Positions 1-11,986 of a DNA stretch of 64,000 nt are shown here, one piece after another (the stretch's first letter is position 1; every line of letters begins with the position of its first letter). Both the position numbers and the translations under genes were made by a program. Under the pieces are notes generated by a model, which ran no database searches, was not told the DNA's origin, and saw only the letters and a program-made list of their open reading frames with translations. Origin of the DNA: Callorhinus ursinus (taxonomy: Eukaryota; Chordata; Mammalia; Carnivora; Otariidae). The stretch covers positions 4,262,883 to 4,326,882 of the forward strand of contig NW_020312859.1 in the NCBI RefSeq assembly GCF_003265705.1. The letters run 5' to 3'.

Positions 1-24
1 TCATTAGTATTTTTGTTGTTGTCA

Positions 25-175
25 TCATGACTGTTACCATTATCTTACTCCCCTAAATGTCTCCAACATAGGCATTTTTAGCCCCATTTAGCAAATGAAT
101 AACTGAGACTCAGGGAAGTTAATAACTTTCCCAAGGTCACACAGCTAATAAGGGACAGAGCTTTCTCTAGTTTGG
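25..175 (+). repeat. MIR SINE fragment
   Basis: The segment carries the MIR core: a 'ccccattt..caaatga' stretch, then 'actgagactcagggaagtt', then 'cccaaggtcacacagctaa'. These are the conserved central and 3' blocks of mammalian-wide interspersed repeats, in forward orientation. It is an ancient tRNA-derived SINE, diverged and without visible target-site duplications. No function is implied. Confidence 0.85.
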
Positions 176-472
176 AAAAGAGCCTGAAATCATTCATACA
201 GGGTGATGTGAAAGAACGTGTGCTGCCCTGGGTAGAAAGTTCCAGTTCTGAGCTCAAATCTGAGGCTTCCAGCTTTGGGCCAGTGACCTTCGTTCTGCTT
301 CATAGTGCCTCCAGGAGTATGTAGGTCCTCTTTGGAATGGCACCCTTGCAGAGACATAGGTCATTAAACACCTACTCGTCTCCCCGACCCATCTCCCAGG
401 CATGTGTAAGCATGGTTTGGACAGGAACACTGTTGCTGGACAGACTCCCCAGCCTCATTCCATTGGTGGGTC
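176..472. other. Unique sequence, no gene seen
   Basis: I see no recognisable repeat or exon here. The short open frame that starts at 337 runs into the Can-SINE downstream and takes about half its length from it, so it is not a gene. Confidence 0.5.
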
Positions 473-487
473 CCAAAGTCTTCCAGG

Positions 488-675
488 GCTCCTGGGTGGC
501 TCAGTTGGTTAAGCAACTGCCTTCGGCTCAGGTCATGATCCTGGAGTCCCAGGATCGAGTCCCACATCAGGCTCCCTGCTCAGCGGGGAGTCTGCTTCTC
601 CCTCTGACCCTCTTCCCTCTCGTGCTCTCTATCTCTCATTCTCTCTCTCTAATAAATAAATAAAATCTTTAAAAA
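488..675 (+). mobile_element. Can-SINE (tRNA-Lys-type SINEC), arctoid form
   Basis: The element has a tRNA-derived head with A-box-like 'tggctcagttgg' and B-box-like 'ggatcgagtcc', a pyrimidine-rich body, and an 'aataaataaataaaatcttt' tail. A 15-bp perfect target-site duplication (ccaaagtcttccagg) flanks it at 473-487 and 676-690. It is a non-autonomous retroposon mobilised by L1 machinery. The perfect duplication indicates a fairly young insertion. Confidence 0.96.
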
Positions 676-734
676 CCAAAGTCTTCCAGGACAAGCTCAG
701 CTGCTCAGTCCTGTCAGCACCACACCAGCTGTGA

Positions 735-860
735 GGCAGATGTCGGGTCCCCTTGGATAAGAGAGAGCTCAAAGAGGCTGAGGAGTCCATATAAGGCCAC
801 ATGGTTAGGAAAGGTAGGCCTGGAACTTGGGGCCCCTGAATCTGAGTGTTGCTGCCTTTG
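735..860 (+). repeat. Possible MIR fragment
   Basis: A weak match to the MIR core is seen ('gagctcaaagaggctgaggag', then 'aaggccacatggtta', then 'ctggaacttggggcccctgaatct'). It is strongly diverged, so the call is tentative. Confidence 0.45.
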
Positions 861-1399
861 TGGGTACCAGGTCTTCGCAGGGCATAGAAGACCATCCTGC
901 CATATCTCTCTGTCCTTTGCCTTGACTCTTCTTACGGATTCTGGTCTCTGTGGCTGTTTTGGGTTGTTCTCAAGGAACCATCAATCATGATTGACTCATC
1001 TAAGCAATTTGCAAATTCTCCGTCCATTGAAAAGAGTTGCTGTCAGCCTTTATCTGGCTCTCACTGAGGGAAAGGGATTTTCACATTGCTTGTGCTGGGC
1101 ACAGACTTGGAGGGTCTCTTCCCAAGGTCCCTGGGGGCTTGGGCTCATAGGAGAACTGATACTCTGCCTACAGCAGAGGCACTCATTTGTGGTTCCTTAA
1201 ATTGATTCCAGGCAGGGTCTGGTAAGGGGGAGAGGGGCCTGGGGTAGATGTGTAAATTCTCATCAAAGAGAACCCTGACAGATGTATAATCCATCGAAAT
1301 ATACTATGCTTTCATCTCTCTCTCACTGCTGCCTCTTCATCCAAGATTCCATACTGTTCTGAGCTCACGGTTTATCAGTTCTAATGGGTACTTTAGGAA
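861..1399. other. Unique sequence
   Basis: There is no repeat I can name and no convincing exon. The 69-codon frame at 991-1200 has no recognisable domain. Confidence 0.5.
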
Positions 1400-1790
1400 G
1401 GCCCTTCACACATGGCTGGGGGTAGTACAAATTGGTATAGTCCTTTTGGAAGGAATTGGAAATGTGCATCTGGGGCTTTAAGAATGGTTTATACTCTTTA
1501 ACCCAGTAACCTAATGTGGGTGAAATTATCATAAGGAGTAATCCAGACCTAGGAAACAGCTAAATGCAGGGCAATTTATGGGAACAAAAACTGGAAGCAA
1601 CCTAAATGCCTAACAGTATGATAATGGTTCAGCAACTCATGGTTTGTCCACTCAGTGGAATATTATACAGCCATAAAATGGTAATTACAGATGCAGCATG
1701 GGAACTGCTTGTGATTGAATGTTAAACAGGCCAAGAGACACCACTGAACACACACAGTGATTAAAATTGTGTAAAAATGTGTTCGTGTTG
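1400..1790 (+). repeat. Old L1M fragment, ORF2 3' end and 3' UTR
   Basis: The order of motifs matches the 3' end of L1 ORF2: 'aaattggtatagtccttttgga', 'taacccagtaacct', 'aactggaagcaacctaaatg', 'cagtggaatattatacagcc', and a 3' UTR like that of L1ME elements. It is in forward orientation, truncated at both ends, and has no intact frame. Confidence 0.85.
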
Positions 1791-3584
1791 TCACAATTGG
1801 TGTGGCCCCAGCAACAGTCCACGTTCCAAGTTCCCAGCTGGAGAGAAGGCAGTTCTCAGCTGGAAAGCAAGGCAGGACTGATGCAATGTTTTAAGTTTCC
1901 TGCTAATTTTAAACATCTCTAACCATTTTTTTTCCGATTCATGTTTTAAACTTAAATGTAATAAAATTAGTTTTTGTAAAGATTCTTCCAAATCTCTCAT
2001 ATTCTAATATGCATTATTGTCACCGCACATCGGTTCAAGTGATAAAATGTCCAATGTGCCCGTTTGATTTAGCACTTGTTGGTCTTGGTGAGAGCAGGTG
2101 TGGGCAGTGGTGTGGACAGAAACCAGGTTACAGTGGTCCCAGGAGCAGGTATACATTGTGTTTAAATAACTCTTTCATGAGGTTTGGCTGTGAAAGGGAG
2201 GTATCATACAGGTTTATAGTTGCTGAGGGACAGTAGGTTAAAGGTTCTGGCATCATTTTTGGGGAGATTTTTCTGGTTACTTTATAAAAAAGGTTTAAAC
2301 TTTATAAAATTGGTTTAAATTTAAAGGTCAGCTTGTCCTCCTGTTGGAGACATTAATGGCTCAAAGAAACAATTGGGAAGGTAATTTAAAATTTTCATGT
2401 TTGAGTTACAAAAATCTATCTGAAACTTGATAATTAATGTGCTGTGGCAATCTTTGTTACAGGAGATTTTTTTCTGGCCTTTCTTTAATTATGTGGTATT
2501 GAAATCCGCTCTGCCATTTAATTCCCTATCAATTTGTGGGTTTTTCTTATACATTTCCTCTCTGGTGTTTGAGAAAACAGTTTATAAACAGAGGAGAAAA
2601 GTTAAATCCAACCTATATGTTATAGGCCTTTTTTTTTTTAATTAACACAGTGTGACTAAAATTTAAACAAAAATGTTTAGACCAAGAAGAAACTCCTGTA
2701 ATCACCAATAGTAAAATAATTTTACTGGTTCTCATTTCATTCTGTGACTTGTGGCCTTGAGGTGTGTGTTTGATTTACTTGCACTCAAACTTGGGCTTGT
2801 CCTTTTTTTGTATCCTGCTTTAAACAAATCACTTAGTTGTAAATAAGAGAGGGAGAGATATATTAACTTATATAACTGAAAATACATTGATGGGTCTGAC
2901 TTCCTGGTTGATCAGCATGAACCTGAGTCATAAATTCCTCCCTAGACCAGGGATTGGATCAGTTTCCCATGGTACATGTGGAACAGGAGGGAAGTATGAA
3001 TATCACACACAAAAAGCACAGGTCCCCATGTTTTAGGTTAAGACTTCTTATGCAGGCCAGAGTAGACTTTCAGCCTCACTGGATTGACATCCCAGAGCAA
3101 GATTTGGATGAATTCTTCCAATCTGTGTCCCTTTATTCTAGTGAGATGTCCCATTTTCTCTCCTTCAGTTGGTAACCAGCTCCTCTGATGACTGGTTTAT
3201 AGGCTAGGTTATCGCACTGAGTACCAGAATGTATTTCTCTATGGGTAGGATCAGCAGTATGCTGATAAACAAGCTCTCTGACAAAATGAGCCTTGATTTG
3301 TAGTGTTTGCCAATTCCTTAAGTGTAAATATTCCCACCATGACTGATTTCAAGCTCTCAGTGTAAAGTCACTGAATGTGGGGCTGGGAACAGATGTGCAC
3401 AGTTAACGCTCATGAGTAGATGCAATTCAACCTGCCTTTTGTCTAACACCTGCTCTTCTATAATGCACATTCTTATAGATTGTTTTCATAGACCCAGGTT
3501 TGGTTTTGAAACCTTATACCTTGTACCGCATTGGCTTTGTCAGCTCAGAGACTGGCTTATTTACAATTGCTCTTTCTTCAACTC
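1791..3584. other. Unique AT-rich sequence
   Basis: The stretch is AT-rich with several T/A runs (for example near 2290-2310 and 2630-2640). I can neither name a repeat nor support an exon. The short frames here carry no domain signatures. Confidence 0.5.
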
Positions 3585-4125
3585 ATATATTAAATCGATC
3601 ATTCATCCTTTCATTTAACAAATAGGCATTGAGGCCTACTATGTATTAGATAATTTCCAGTGCACTGTGAGTATAGCAGTGAACCAAACAAAGTCCATGT
3701 TCTTAGGAGGAAACAGACTATTAGAGAGTAAGTATCGTTTTTTCTAGGTGAAAATGATGCAAAAAAAATTAAGCCAGGGAAGGGGATAGAGCATGATGAG
3801 AAGGGGAATGGGGATGGAGAAAGGGGTGCTTTTAAATGGTATGGCTAAGGAAGGCCTCTCTGAACAAAGAACGGAATGAAGTGAGGTAACAAGCCATTCT
3901 CGGATCTGTGGGAAGAGCATTCTGGGTTAAGGGAACAGTAATTGCGGTGGCTGTGAGGTGGGAATCAGCCTGGCATGGATAACAAGCCTGTAACAGAGCC
4001 GGCAATAGGGGGAGCGGCAGATGATGCCAGAAAGGTAGTCGGGGCCCAGATCATGGAGAGCCTTGCAGTCCATTGTCTGGACTTCGGATTTTAAGCCCAG
4101 AGAGAAGGTAGCAGGGGAAGATCAT
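3585..4125 (-). repeat. L2 LINE 3' end
   Basis: Read in reverse complement, this matches the end of L2. In plus orientation it shows 'cattcatcctttcatttaacaaata', then 'ctactatgtattagataatttcc', 'gcagtgaaccaaacaaagtcc', 'ggcctctctgaacaaagaac', 'ggaagagcattctggg' and 'cagatcatggagagccttgcag'. These follow the L2 3' UTR and ORF tail order. It is ancient and defective. Confidence 0.85.
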
Positions 4126-4149
4126 CCTGGTTTCTGGGTGGAGTACCTA

Positions 4150-4325
4150 GACCAGTGATTCTGAACATGTAGACCACTGACCAGCATCATCGTTAATATG
4201 TGGGACTTCAGAAATGCAGGTTCTTAGGCCCCTGTACCTACCAAGGAAGCTCTAGAAGTGACATCCAGCAATCTGTACTTTAACACACCCTCCAGGTGGT
4301 GCTGTTAGCTGCTAGAGACCTGGAC
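4150..4325 (-). mobile_element. MER20-like hAT-Charlie MITE
   Basis: The segment reads 'cagtgattctgaacatgtagacc', 'gaccagcatcatc', 'agaaatgcaggttcttaggcccc', 'cagcaatctgtactttaacacaccctccaggtg'. This is the reverse complement of MER20, a non-autonomous hAT DNA transposon. The subfamily assignment is from memory of the consensus. Confidence 0.8.
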
Positions 4326-6434
4326 TGTGGCCAGGTGCCCCCTCTGTGTGTCATCCCTCCCCAGTCAGGGCCACCATCTTCCCGGCAAGTTCAAGGGTTA
4401 TTTTTCATAATACATGTACAGCACTATGAGGTTCCAAGAGTGCCTGTGATGACACTTTGATAGTCCATCAGGTCTACTCATGCTGGGATGGGGCCGGGAC
4501 ACCTACACCTTACCTCGATTCCCACTGTTAATCTCCATTTCCAAGTCCTACCTGTGCGTTCTCAAAGCCAGTGGATTAAATCACTCTGTTCTCCACAGGT
4601 TTGCTTCTCCCTCGAGCAGTTACTTCAAGTGTACCCCCATCTTGGTAATTCCTTTCTGTAAGGTGATTCTACTTGAAGTGTAACAGTAAGAACGGTTGGC
4701 AACACAGCGTAAAGTTTAGATAATTTACATGTAACTGTTTTGAATTGTTCCATGATACTAAATCTAAATCCTATGAATTATGGCTGAGTCCCTACCCACC
4801 TGAGACTTTTGCCCTCCCTTGAAATTATGAAAGGTGTAGGTGACCTGTATGTGTGAGCTGAAGACCCATGGTCCTTCTCCAGCCTTTCCTTATTGCTTGT
4901 ATGGGGTGAATGTAGCCTAATATTATTCAAATCATCAGTCAACTCTATTAATCTCACAAGTACCAATTTGGGGGTGTGGTGCATATTCAGTATTAATTCA
5001 AGGACTTTTCTAAAAAAAATCTAACTACAGTCTAGTAGTTAATAATTCATTTTTATGAGTTATATATAACTGAATTGTATGCAAGTCCTTAACAAGCCAA
5101 TGTGGGTACCCAGCCTGCAGAAATCTTGATGATAATCTCAAGCTGATGATTCACAAGTGTTATTCAGCAGGTGTTTTGAACTCCACTTGGAGCTCGTTCC
5201 AGCAATTAGATCTGAAATTCAGTATCCATTGTTTGAAAGTTGGATTTTTATCTGGTCTTAAAATGAAAAATGAAACAAAACGCAAGACTTCAAAATAGAG
5301 AAGTTACTAATTTGGTGTGCAATTCCAGAATCCTAGCATTTCTCAAAATAAGAATTATTACTGTGATGTTTGTTCAGATGTAATCACCCAGGCATATTTC
5401 TAAACATATCTGTTATTCTTATTACAAGCAATTCTAGCAACAAAAATAATAACAATTTTTCAAGGATTATAAGTTCATATAATTGCACATCAGAGGAAAA
5501 TATGGATATTAGGCCCTCTCAGATGTTGAGATGCAGCACATTGTTGACTATTATATTTTTCCATTTCTTGTTCATGAATTTCAGCTTAAAATATATCAAT
5601 TTTTTTAAACTATGCCCTTTTATTCATAAGGTTTAGTAATAAAATTAACCATGACATGGAATTTAAAGTATTCCTTGATAACTGAAATTCTCTCTGCTAT
5701 AAAGTGCCTGTTTCAAATTTTATTTACATAGTTATCATCACTCATCTGGAGACACATGTATCTGTTTTCTGCTTCTAAGTGTCTACCTTCCAAAGTTTAT
5801 TTTCATCCATTCATGCCTACTGAAGATTTTTTATTTTCTAGTTCTGTAATGGTTTCCTGGGTGAGAGTCTCATCTCTGTACCATGGCTGTGTTAAGGAGG
5901 CTCAGGAGAAAGGTCACTTCCATGACGGCACATGCTACAGTCGGCAAAACTTCAGTTAGAGAGTATCTGTGTTGTTGAGCTCCACATGCGGTTGTCGCCA
6001 CAGTCCTGAGGTCACCGATACTGACCCACGGATGGCCATCCTGGTGGCCACCCCATACATACATGTCACGTGGTCATTACAAATTTGCTCAGGCATGCAC
6101 GGTGTAAATGCTTCCTGATTTCCAACACTGTTTTCGTGCCACCCTCCCAACACGTATTTCTATTTTTTTTTTCCTCACGCATGCATTTACATAAAGATTT
6201 GTGGATAAATAATGTAGGTTTTCAAGTGAAAGTTCATTGAAATGAATTAAGGTTTAAAAACGAAGGACGTTTTCGAATTGTCCTTACACTCGGAGCTGAG
6301 AATTAGCGAGTAAGTCGTTAGCATGCTGCCCTGGTACACATTCAGTGGCTTGATGGGGACCTGAAGTCACACTTAATGCGGACTGTTCCACCCACGGTGG
6401 GAGGGCAGTGTGTGGATCTTTCCCCTCTCTTGCC
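4326..6434. other. Unique sequence
   Basis: No repeat or exon could be named. A run of T and dispersed AT-rich tracts occur around 5000-5650 and 6160-6175. Confidence 0.5.
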
Positions 6435-6964
6435 CCTTGTCTTGGATGAACCATTAGTTTCCTATTACTGCTGTAACAAATTATCACAAACTTAGCTTAA
6501 AACCACACAAATTTATTATCTTGCAGTTACAGATTGGTTATCTTCTGGCCCTCTGGAAATCAGAAGTCTGAAATGAATTTCACTGGGCTAAAATCGAGGT
6601 ATTGATCAGGACATGCTCCCTCTAGAGGTTCTAGGCGCGAATCCATTTTCTTGCCTTTCCCAGTTTCTAGAGGCTTCCTGCATTCCTTGGCTCATGCTCT
6701 CTGCCTCCATCTTCAAAGCTAGCAGAAGATGTATCTTCAAATCTCTCTTGGACTCTAACTCCCTTGCATTCCTCCTTCCAGAATAAAGACCCTTATGATT
6801 ACATTTGGCCCACCCAGCTAATTCAGGATAATATCTCCATTTCAAGATGCTTATCACATCTGCAAAATGCTTTTTGCCATGGAAGGTTTGTGTAAGCCAT
6901 ATTCATAGGTTCTGGGGATTAGGAGGTGGGAATCTTTAGTGGGGGCATTATTAAGCCTATCACA
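6435..6964 (-). mobile_element. ERVL-MaLR (MLT1-type) solo LTR
   Basis: The left edge reads 'agtttcctattactgctgtaac', then 'attatcacaaacttagcttaaa' and 'aaatttattatcttgcag', the reverse complement of an MLT1 3' end with its polyadenylation signal. It continues through 'ttccttggctcatg' and 'gattacatttggcccaccc' to 'aagcctatcaca'. It is a solo LTR of a mammalian apparent LTR retrotransposon, an ancient endogenous retrovirus-like element with no internal coding sequence. Confidence 0.8.
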
Positions 6965-7357
6965 GCTGGGACTCTGGGTGTGCTGTGAAATCCAGTGCCA
7001 AGAACATCGTTTTTTCTCCTGCTGAGTAGGTGCCCAGGAATGGCTGTTTTGAATCGTGCCTATTTCTCTGTGTCTTTTGGATTATTGGTCTGTGGCCAGG
7101 CCAGTTCCCTTATCACTTCTTCTGTCCAGTTCTGGATTCTAGCCTCTCCCTGTTCTTTAGGGCTAATGTGCCAGCCTTGAGCCACTGCTTGCTTCTTAAG
7201 CTGCTTGCTTTGTACAAGGGGTGTATTTGCACTTAGAGTACCAAGTAAAGCATCCTAGAGCCCCAGAAAAATCGGACTCTGCAACTGTGGGAGGGACACC
7301 CAGAATATATCCCTCATGCCAGGCAACATTAGAAAACAATTTAAAATAAGCAACTGG

Positions 7358-7585
7358 GGGGGCGCCGGAGTGGCTCAGTCGGTTGAGCGTCCAACTCTTG
7401 ATTTTGGCTCCGGTCATGATCTCAGGGTCATGAGATCAAGCACCACATTGGGCTCTGTGCTCAGTGCAGAGTCGGCTTGAGATTCTCAATCTCTCTCTCC
7501 CTCTGCTGCTCCCCTCACTTGCACACATGCGTAGGCACTCTCTCTCTCTCTAAAATAAATAAGCAAATCTTTAAAAAATAAAAAT
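7358..7585 (+). mobile_element. Can-SINE, older variant
   Basis: The head reads 'ggcgccggagtggctcagtc' followed by 'ggttgagcgtccaactcttg', a form that differs from the younger copies, and the tail is an A-rich 'aaaataaataagcaaatcttt'. A 14-bp target-site duplication with one mismatch (aaataagcaactgg at 7344-7357; aaataagcaattgg at 7586-7599) flanks it. Confidence 0.93.
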
Positions 7586-7649
7586 AAATAAGCAATTGGT
7601 AGAGCATCATGATAGCAAAAGCTGTTTAAAACTAGGTCCCATTGTGAGG

Positions 7650-7864
7650 GGCGCCTGGGTGGCTCAGTTGGTTAAGCGACTGCCTTCGGCTCAGGTCATG
7701 ATCCTGGAGTCCCAGGATCGAGTCCCGCATGGGGCTCCCTGCTCAGCAGGGAGTCTGCTTCTACCTCTGACCCGCCCTCTTCTCATGTGCTCTCTCTCTC
7801 TCTCATTCTCTCTCTCAAATAAATAAATAAAATCTTTTAAAAAAATAAATAAATAAAAATAAAT
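7650..7864 (+). mobile_element. Can-SINE, young form
   Basis: The head is 'ggcgcctgggtggctcagtt', with B box 'ggatcgagtcc', a (CT)n body and repeated 'aaataaataaataaaa' tail units. A 22-bp target-site duplication with one mismatch spans 7628-7649 and 7865-7886. The first duplication follows 'gttt', giving an L1-endonuclease-like ttt/aaaa target. It sits only 64 bp after the older SINE's right-hand duplication starts. Confidence 0.96.
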
Positions 7865-7886
7865 AAAACTAGATCCCATTGTGAGG

Positions 7887-8369
7887 AAATTTCCATTTCC
7901 ATTCAGCCCCATGTTCCCCAGTTTTCACAAAGGGCTCAGTAGTACTCACCCACTTGGGTGTGCACGAGTTACTTTGTAGTATCTCTCCTTAGATGTCATA
8001 ATCGCTTTAACTTCTATTCTACCTAGCATACCATAAATGCAGTCAACTGATCTGTGCATTCTTTGACAACTATAGTTCCATTTGCTTTATTTAGAAACAA
8101 ATGTAATTACTTAAACTGGAGAAGACAGAACTACATTTGCAGCAAAGTCAAAACACACATCAACACTCATCTCTATAATTATTTTACCAGGAAAAAAAAA
8201 AAGTCCTCACTAGTTTCTCTCACTAATGAAGAAGGTCCTCTACAGTGGTTGGCTACTTAATAAGTAATATGTCAGTTCCGCTCTTGTGACCATAAACCTA
8301 GCCTGGCCAGCTCACCCTAGGTGTCCAGGACTCATGCAGATGAAACTCAAATGCTTCTATTTCAGGCTG
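7887..8369. other. Unique sequence
   Basis: No repeat or exon could be named. There is an A-run at about 8192-8202. Confidence 0.45.
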
Positions 8370-8805
8370 TGTTGTTGGAGAATATAGCCTTTTGAGGCAG
8401 ATGGATCTGGGTTTAAGCCCTCGATTCTGCTGTCATCTTGCTAAGTGTTATTGGTCAGGGTCAGGGGCGACAGGGGTGACAAAGTCTTCTCTAAAGGGCC
8501 AGACAGTAAATATTTTAGGCTTTGTGGACCACGTGGTCTCTGTTGCTAACTACTCAACTTTGCTAAAGTTGTAGCAGAAGTAAAAAATGAGCATGGTTGT
8601 ATTCTATTTAAACTTTATTTAGAGAAATGGATTGGATTTGGCCCATGGGTCATCTTTTGCTGACTCTTGGGCAAGATATTCAGTCTCTCAAATTTTAATG
8701 ATATTAATAATGAATATTAAGAGCTGGCTTTCATGGTGTTGTGCAAGTTTAATGAGGTAATGTATATAAAGCGCTCAGAACAGCACCTGCCACGAAGTGC
8801 ATGGA
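8370..8805 (-). repeat. MIR, split by a DNA transposon
   Basis: The left part (8370-8455) has 'cagatggatctgggtttaagccctcgattctgctgtc' and the right part (8668-8805) resumes with 'gggcaagatattcagtctctc' and ends with 'ataaagcgctcagaacagcacctg'. Joined, they follow the reverse-complement MIR order, so one MIR has been interrupted by the element at 8456-8668. Confidence 0.75.
8456..8668 (+). mobile_element. MER1-like hAT-Charlie MITE
   Basis: Key blocks are 'taaagggccagacagtaaat', 'attttaggctttgtggacca', 'gctaactactcaactttgc', 'aaactttatttagaga' and 'atttggcccatggg'. These are hallmarks of the MER1 group of non-autonomous hAT elements. It lies inside the MIR. The subfamily name is from memory. 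Confidence 0.7.
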
Positions 8806-8821
8806 TAATATGTCTTTGAAC

Positions 8822-8960
8822 AGATATATGTATAGATGGATGCTCGATGGATGGATGCATGGATGGATAGAAAGGTGGTTGGGGGAGTGGATGAATGGAC
8901 GGACAGTTGGGTGAAAAGATATGTGGATGGGAAGGATGGTGAGAGGGAGACAGGAAGGGT
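8822..8960. repeat. Degenerate (GGAT)n tetranucleotide repeat
   Basis: Repeated ATGGATGG-type units, interrupted by variants such as 'gaatggacggacag', span this stretch. The frames on the other strand that look rich in HPS/PSI are products of the repeat and not a gene. Confidence 0.85.
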
Positions 8961-10954
8961 GAAAGAAAGAGATGGGGGGAGGGATTAAAACTATTGAACA
9001 ATAATTTGCCAACATCTGGGAGACAGCTCTTCTTAGCTATAGGGATAATGGCCTGAGTGGAGTTAATCAGGTAACTCATGTTTGTCCCATGGAGCAGAGC
9101 AACGGTGCTAAATAGGTAAGCTACAGAGGCTTGTGCCACCACAATTAGAAAAAAAAAAAGAAAAAATGGTTAGTTCCTTTCCGACTGTCGTCTTCCATGT
9201 CCCACCCAGCAGCTATTTTCTGCGAGAGTTAGAGCCCTCCCAGCTTCCCTCAGCATCTGCATAAATTCCCTCCGTGAATCCAGGATGATCCTTAACATCC
9301 CAGATGGGGAGGCTCCAAGGACTGTCTGCATTCTGGTCCCCTGGCACTCGCACCGGCCTGTCTTCTCTGTGCCGGGTGTCTTGCTGATGTCCAGATGGTT
9401 AGGGACCTGCAGTGGCTCTTAGGTCTTAGGGCTCTTAGATCTGTTTCTGCAGATGACTCACCTGTTCTCTTGTGGTCCCCTTCAGTGGCCTGGATGGGTG
9501 GAACCTTGCTCATGCAGTGTATGTGTGTTCACAAAAAGACAACCCTTCATGGTATTTGAGAAAATACAAACATGCCCCCCATTCTTTATTAGTAACCCTT
9601 GAAAATAAATTGAAGAAGCTCAGACTGGCATTTCTGGCTTTAAATTTTTATCTCTGAAACAGATTGTCCCAGCATGCAACTATATGTTAGTGAAGACATT
9701 AAAAAAAAAAAAAAAAGACAAAAACTACCCCACAACAGTGAAAACTGGCCCTGAAAATTAGAGCCTGAGCAGATGTGGGCCCAAATATAGGTAAAAAGAC
9801 CCTTTGCCTTACCCTACAGTCTAATTCTTAATTCAGACACAAATGGTCTATTTAAATGAGAAAACTGAGTCTTTCTACCACGTGAGTGCATGCAGCTTTT
9901 TCTGATAAACATATGATTAAATACTATAAAAATGGATCCAGAGCTTTATGAGAATTTAAGCATGAAGAAAAAAGATAAAGCTGTATTAAAAATTTGAGGC
10001 TTAATCTTACAGAATCTTACAGGTCATCCAGGGCTTTGGATCAAACAGTATGTTCATCATGCAGACAAAGAAAAGAAGAAAAAAGAAAAAGAGAAAAGAA
10101 AAAGAGAGGTTGGTCAGTGCCAGGATGGAGACGCGTGCACATTCTAAGGGAACACAAGCAGAGGCTTCTCACCCAAGCTTGGAAGGAAGGAGAAACATTT
10201 GAAAAATAATGATATTGCCTGTCAGAGTCACTTAATGCAGTGACTGTGTGACCCAGAATTTCCAAGACGGCTCCAACTTTCCATATTTTTTTTTCCTTAA
10301 ACTAGAAGATCCCCAAAGTGTGTGAAAGTAATTTAATTTTTAGACCATTGGGATTGATCGATTGATTGATTTTGCTGTTCAGCTTGGAAAATCTGGTCAC
10401 TGGGAACATGAAAGCTCTTTAGTTAGACTCAGGCTGTTAACTGGAGTGTGAGTCTGTGGCGCCAAGAGAGCCAGTACTGCATTTCCATCAAGATCAGAAT
10501 GGATTAGGTGGCCAGTATCTGTAAATGGGTGCTCAAGGTAGAAACATGTAACAGAAATGGACACATCTTGGTTGAAAGCAGTTCTTCCTCACGAGCTTTC
10601 AATGAGGATCAGTCAGTACTTCTTTCCGAGTGGACACTTTCTCCCTCATTATGGTAGCTGATCTTGTGCCCGTAAGTACTCGCTGCTTCTAGTGCTCTGA
10701 CAGTCATGGACGGACCCATCCACTTGGGTTTCTGGGCTGCGTTCACTCCTGCAAGCTGAGGCCGACATGAGGCACAGGGAGGCTGCCTGCTGGGCGGAGG
10801 GTGGGGAGGGAATGGGACGGAGCAGAGGGCGGAAGCCGGAAGAGAGGCTGAAAAGAGCCATCCAGATGAGAAAGCAGGCCGTCCTCTTCCGACCAGATTT
10901 AATCTCACAGAAGGAACGAAAGGGGGAAAAAAAGTATTCTGGGAAAGGATCCAG
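8961..10954. other. Unique sequence with A/G-rich tracts
   Basis: I can name no repeat. There are poly-A runs at about 9149-9160 and 9699-9715, and a GA-rich tract at 10064-10108 that produces the lysine/arginine-rich frame at 9994-10209. A 'gattgatcgattgattgatt' short repeat lies near 10350. No exon is supported. Confidence 0.5.
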
Positions 10955-11215
10955 CATGTTTCAGGGGCCAGGAACTGTGTTGGATGCTTTGTATGTTTTA
11001 TTTCATATCCTAATTATATACTTTATCATTCCTCCCTTCTCTCTCTGACACATGATTTAGCAAATTAGATATTTTTATTTTTAAATCTCTAGTGAATGAA
11101 TGATGCGCATGGGCCTCGGTGAACTTAAGGATCTTCCCCAGGGCCACAGAGCTATTATGGGTTGAGCCAGACCTCACACCTAGGGACTTGGAGCTCCAGA
11201 ACGCGGGTCCTTCCC
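10955..11215 (+). repeat. MIR SINE
   Basis: The order 'gggccaggaactgtgttggatgc', 'tttatttcatatcctaat', 'gaacttaaggatcttcccc', 'agggccacagagctattatgg' follows the full MIR body in forward orientation. Confidence 0.7.
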
Positions 11216-11970
11216 ATGCACACTGGTCCCCTCCGCCTTCGCAATTAACAGCCTCTCGATTTTTCGGTGACCTGTGAGGCCACTGTGCCAGCCTTCATCT
11301 TTCTACCCTGCCTTGAAAGAAAAATGCTCGACAGTTCTTGCTAAAGAGAATTCTGTAACTGACCATCCTTTTCATTTTGGCTGCCAGGAAGCTTCTAGTC
11401 CAGTTGGAAACTTGCCGTGGCCATCATAACTGTCCCTACGCTGGTCCTCATGCGCGACTCCAGTGTACGCTTCACCACGGTGGTGGCGTGATCTCCTGTT
11501 GTAGGCTGCCTCCGCTCCTTTGTGGAAGGCAGGCTGGTGAATAAAATGAGGAAGCAGCTAACTGCACACCATGCCTGTTCTGCACGTGCCACGGATGATT
11601 GTTATTTAACTCTGATGGGTAGCTCTTGCCACATTCCTCTCCCCCTCTCGAATCGGAGTTTCTGAACATCCACTGCTTTTCTCCTTCATCTGTTTTCTTC
11701 CAGAACATTCTGGAACTAAGTGAGTTGGGGATGAAGAGTGTAGCCCCCATTTTCATTTCAACTTAAGCAGTTCTGAATAGTTTGTGCATTTTACACTGTT
11801 CTTTTGGAGTGCTACTTGGTCCTAGCCTTTTACTAGATGTGGCTTTTTAAAATCTTTAGTTTCTTTTTTTAATAGTTTGAGCACCTCGATGAATGCTTTG
11901 GGCTACTTGGCAATATTAATAACTCATGCCATTCTGACCTTATGTTCCTGATAAAGGAATTTTCTGCTGT
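11216..11970. other. Unique sequence
   Basis: No repeat or exon could be named. The short minus-strand frames at 11395-11756 carry no domain and overlap one another in different registers. Confidence 0.5.
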
Positions 11971-11986
11971 TTAAAACCCTGGGATG

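Noticed and set aside
337..663. Frames with GAWVAQLVKRLPSAQVMI-type peptides (also at 7596, 18452 and, reversed, 48126)
   Set aside because: These are translations of the Can-SINE head, recurring wherever a SINE lies, and not a protein family.
8717..9142. 141-codon minus-strand frame rich in His/Pro/Ser
   Set aside because: It is produced by the degenerate GGAT tetranucleotide repeat and flanking MIR.
9690..9720. Poly-A run as a processed pseudogene tail
   Set aside because: The upstream 150 bp shows no recognisable mRNA or small-RNA sequence and no flanking duplication was found.
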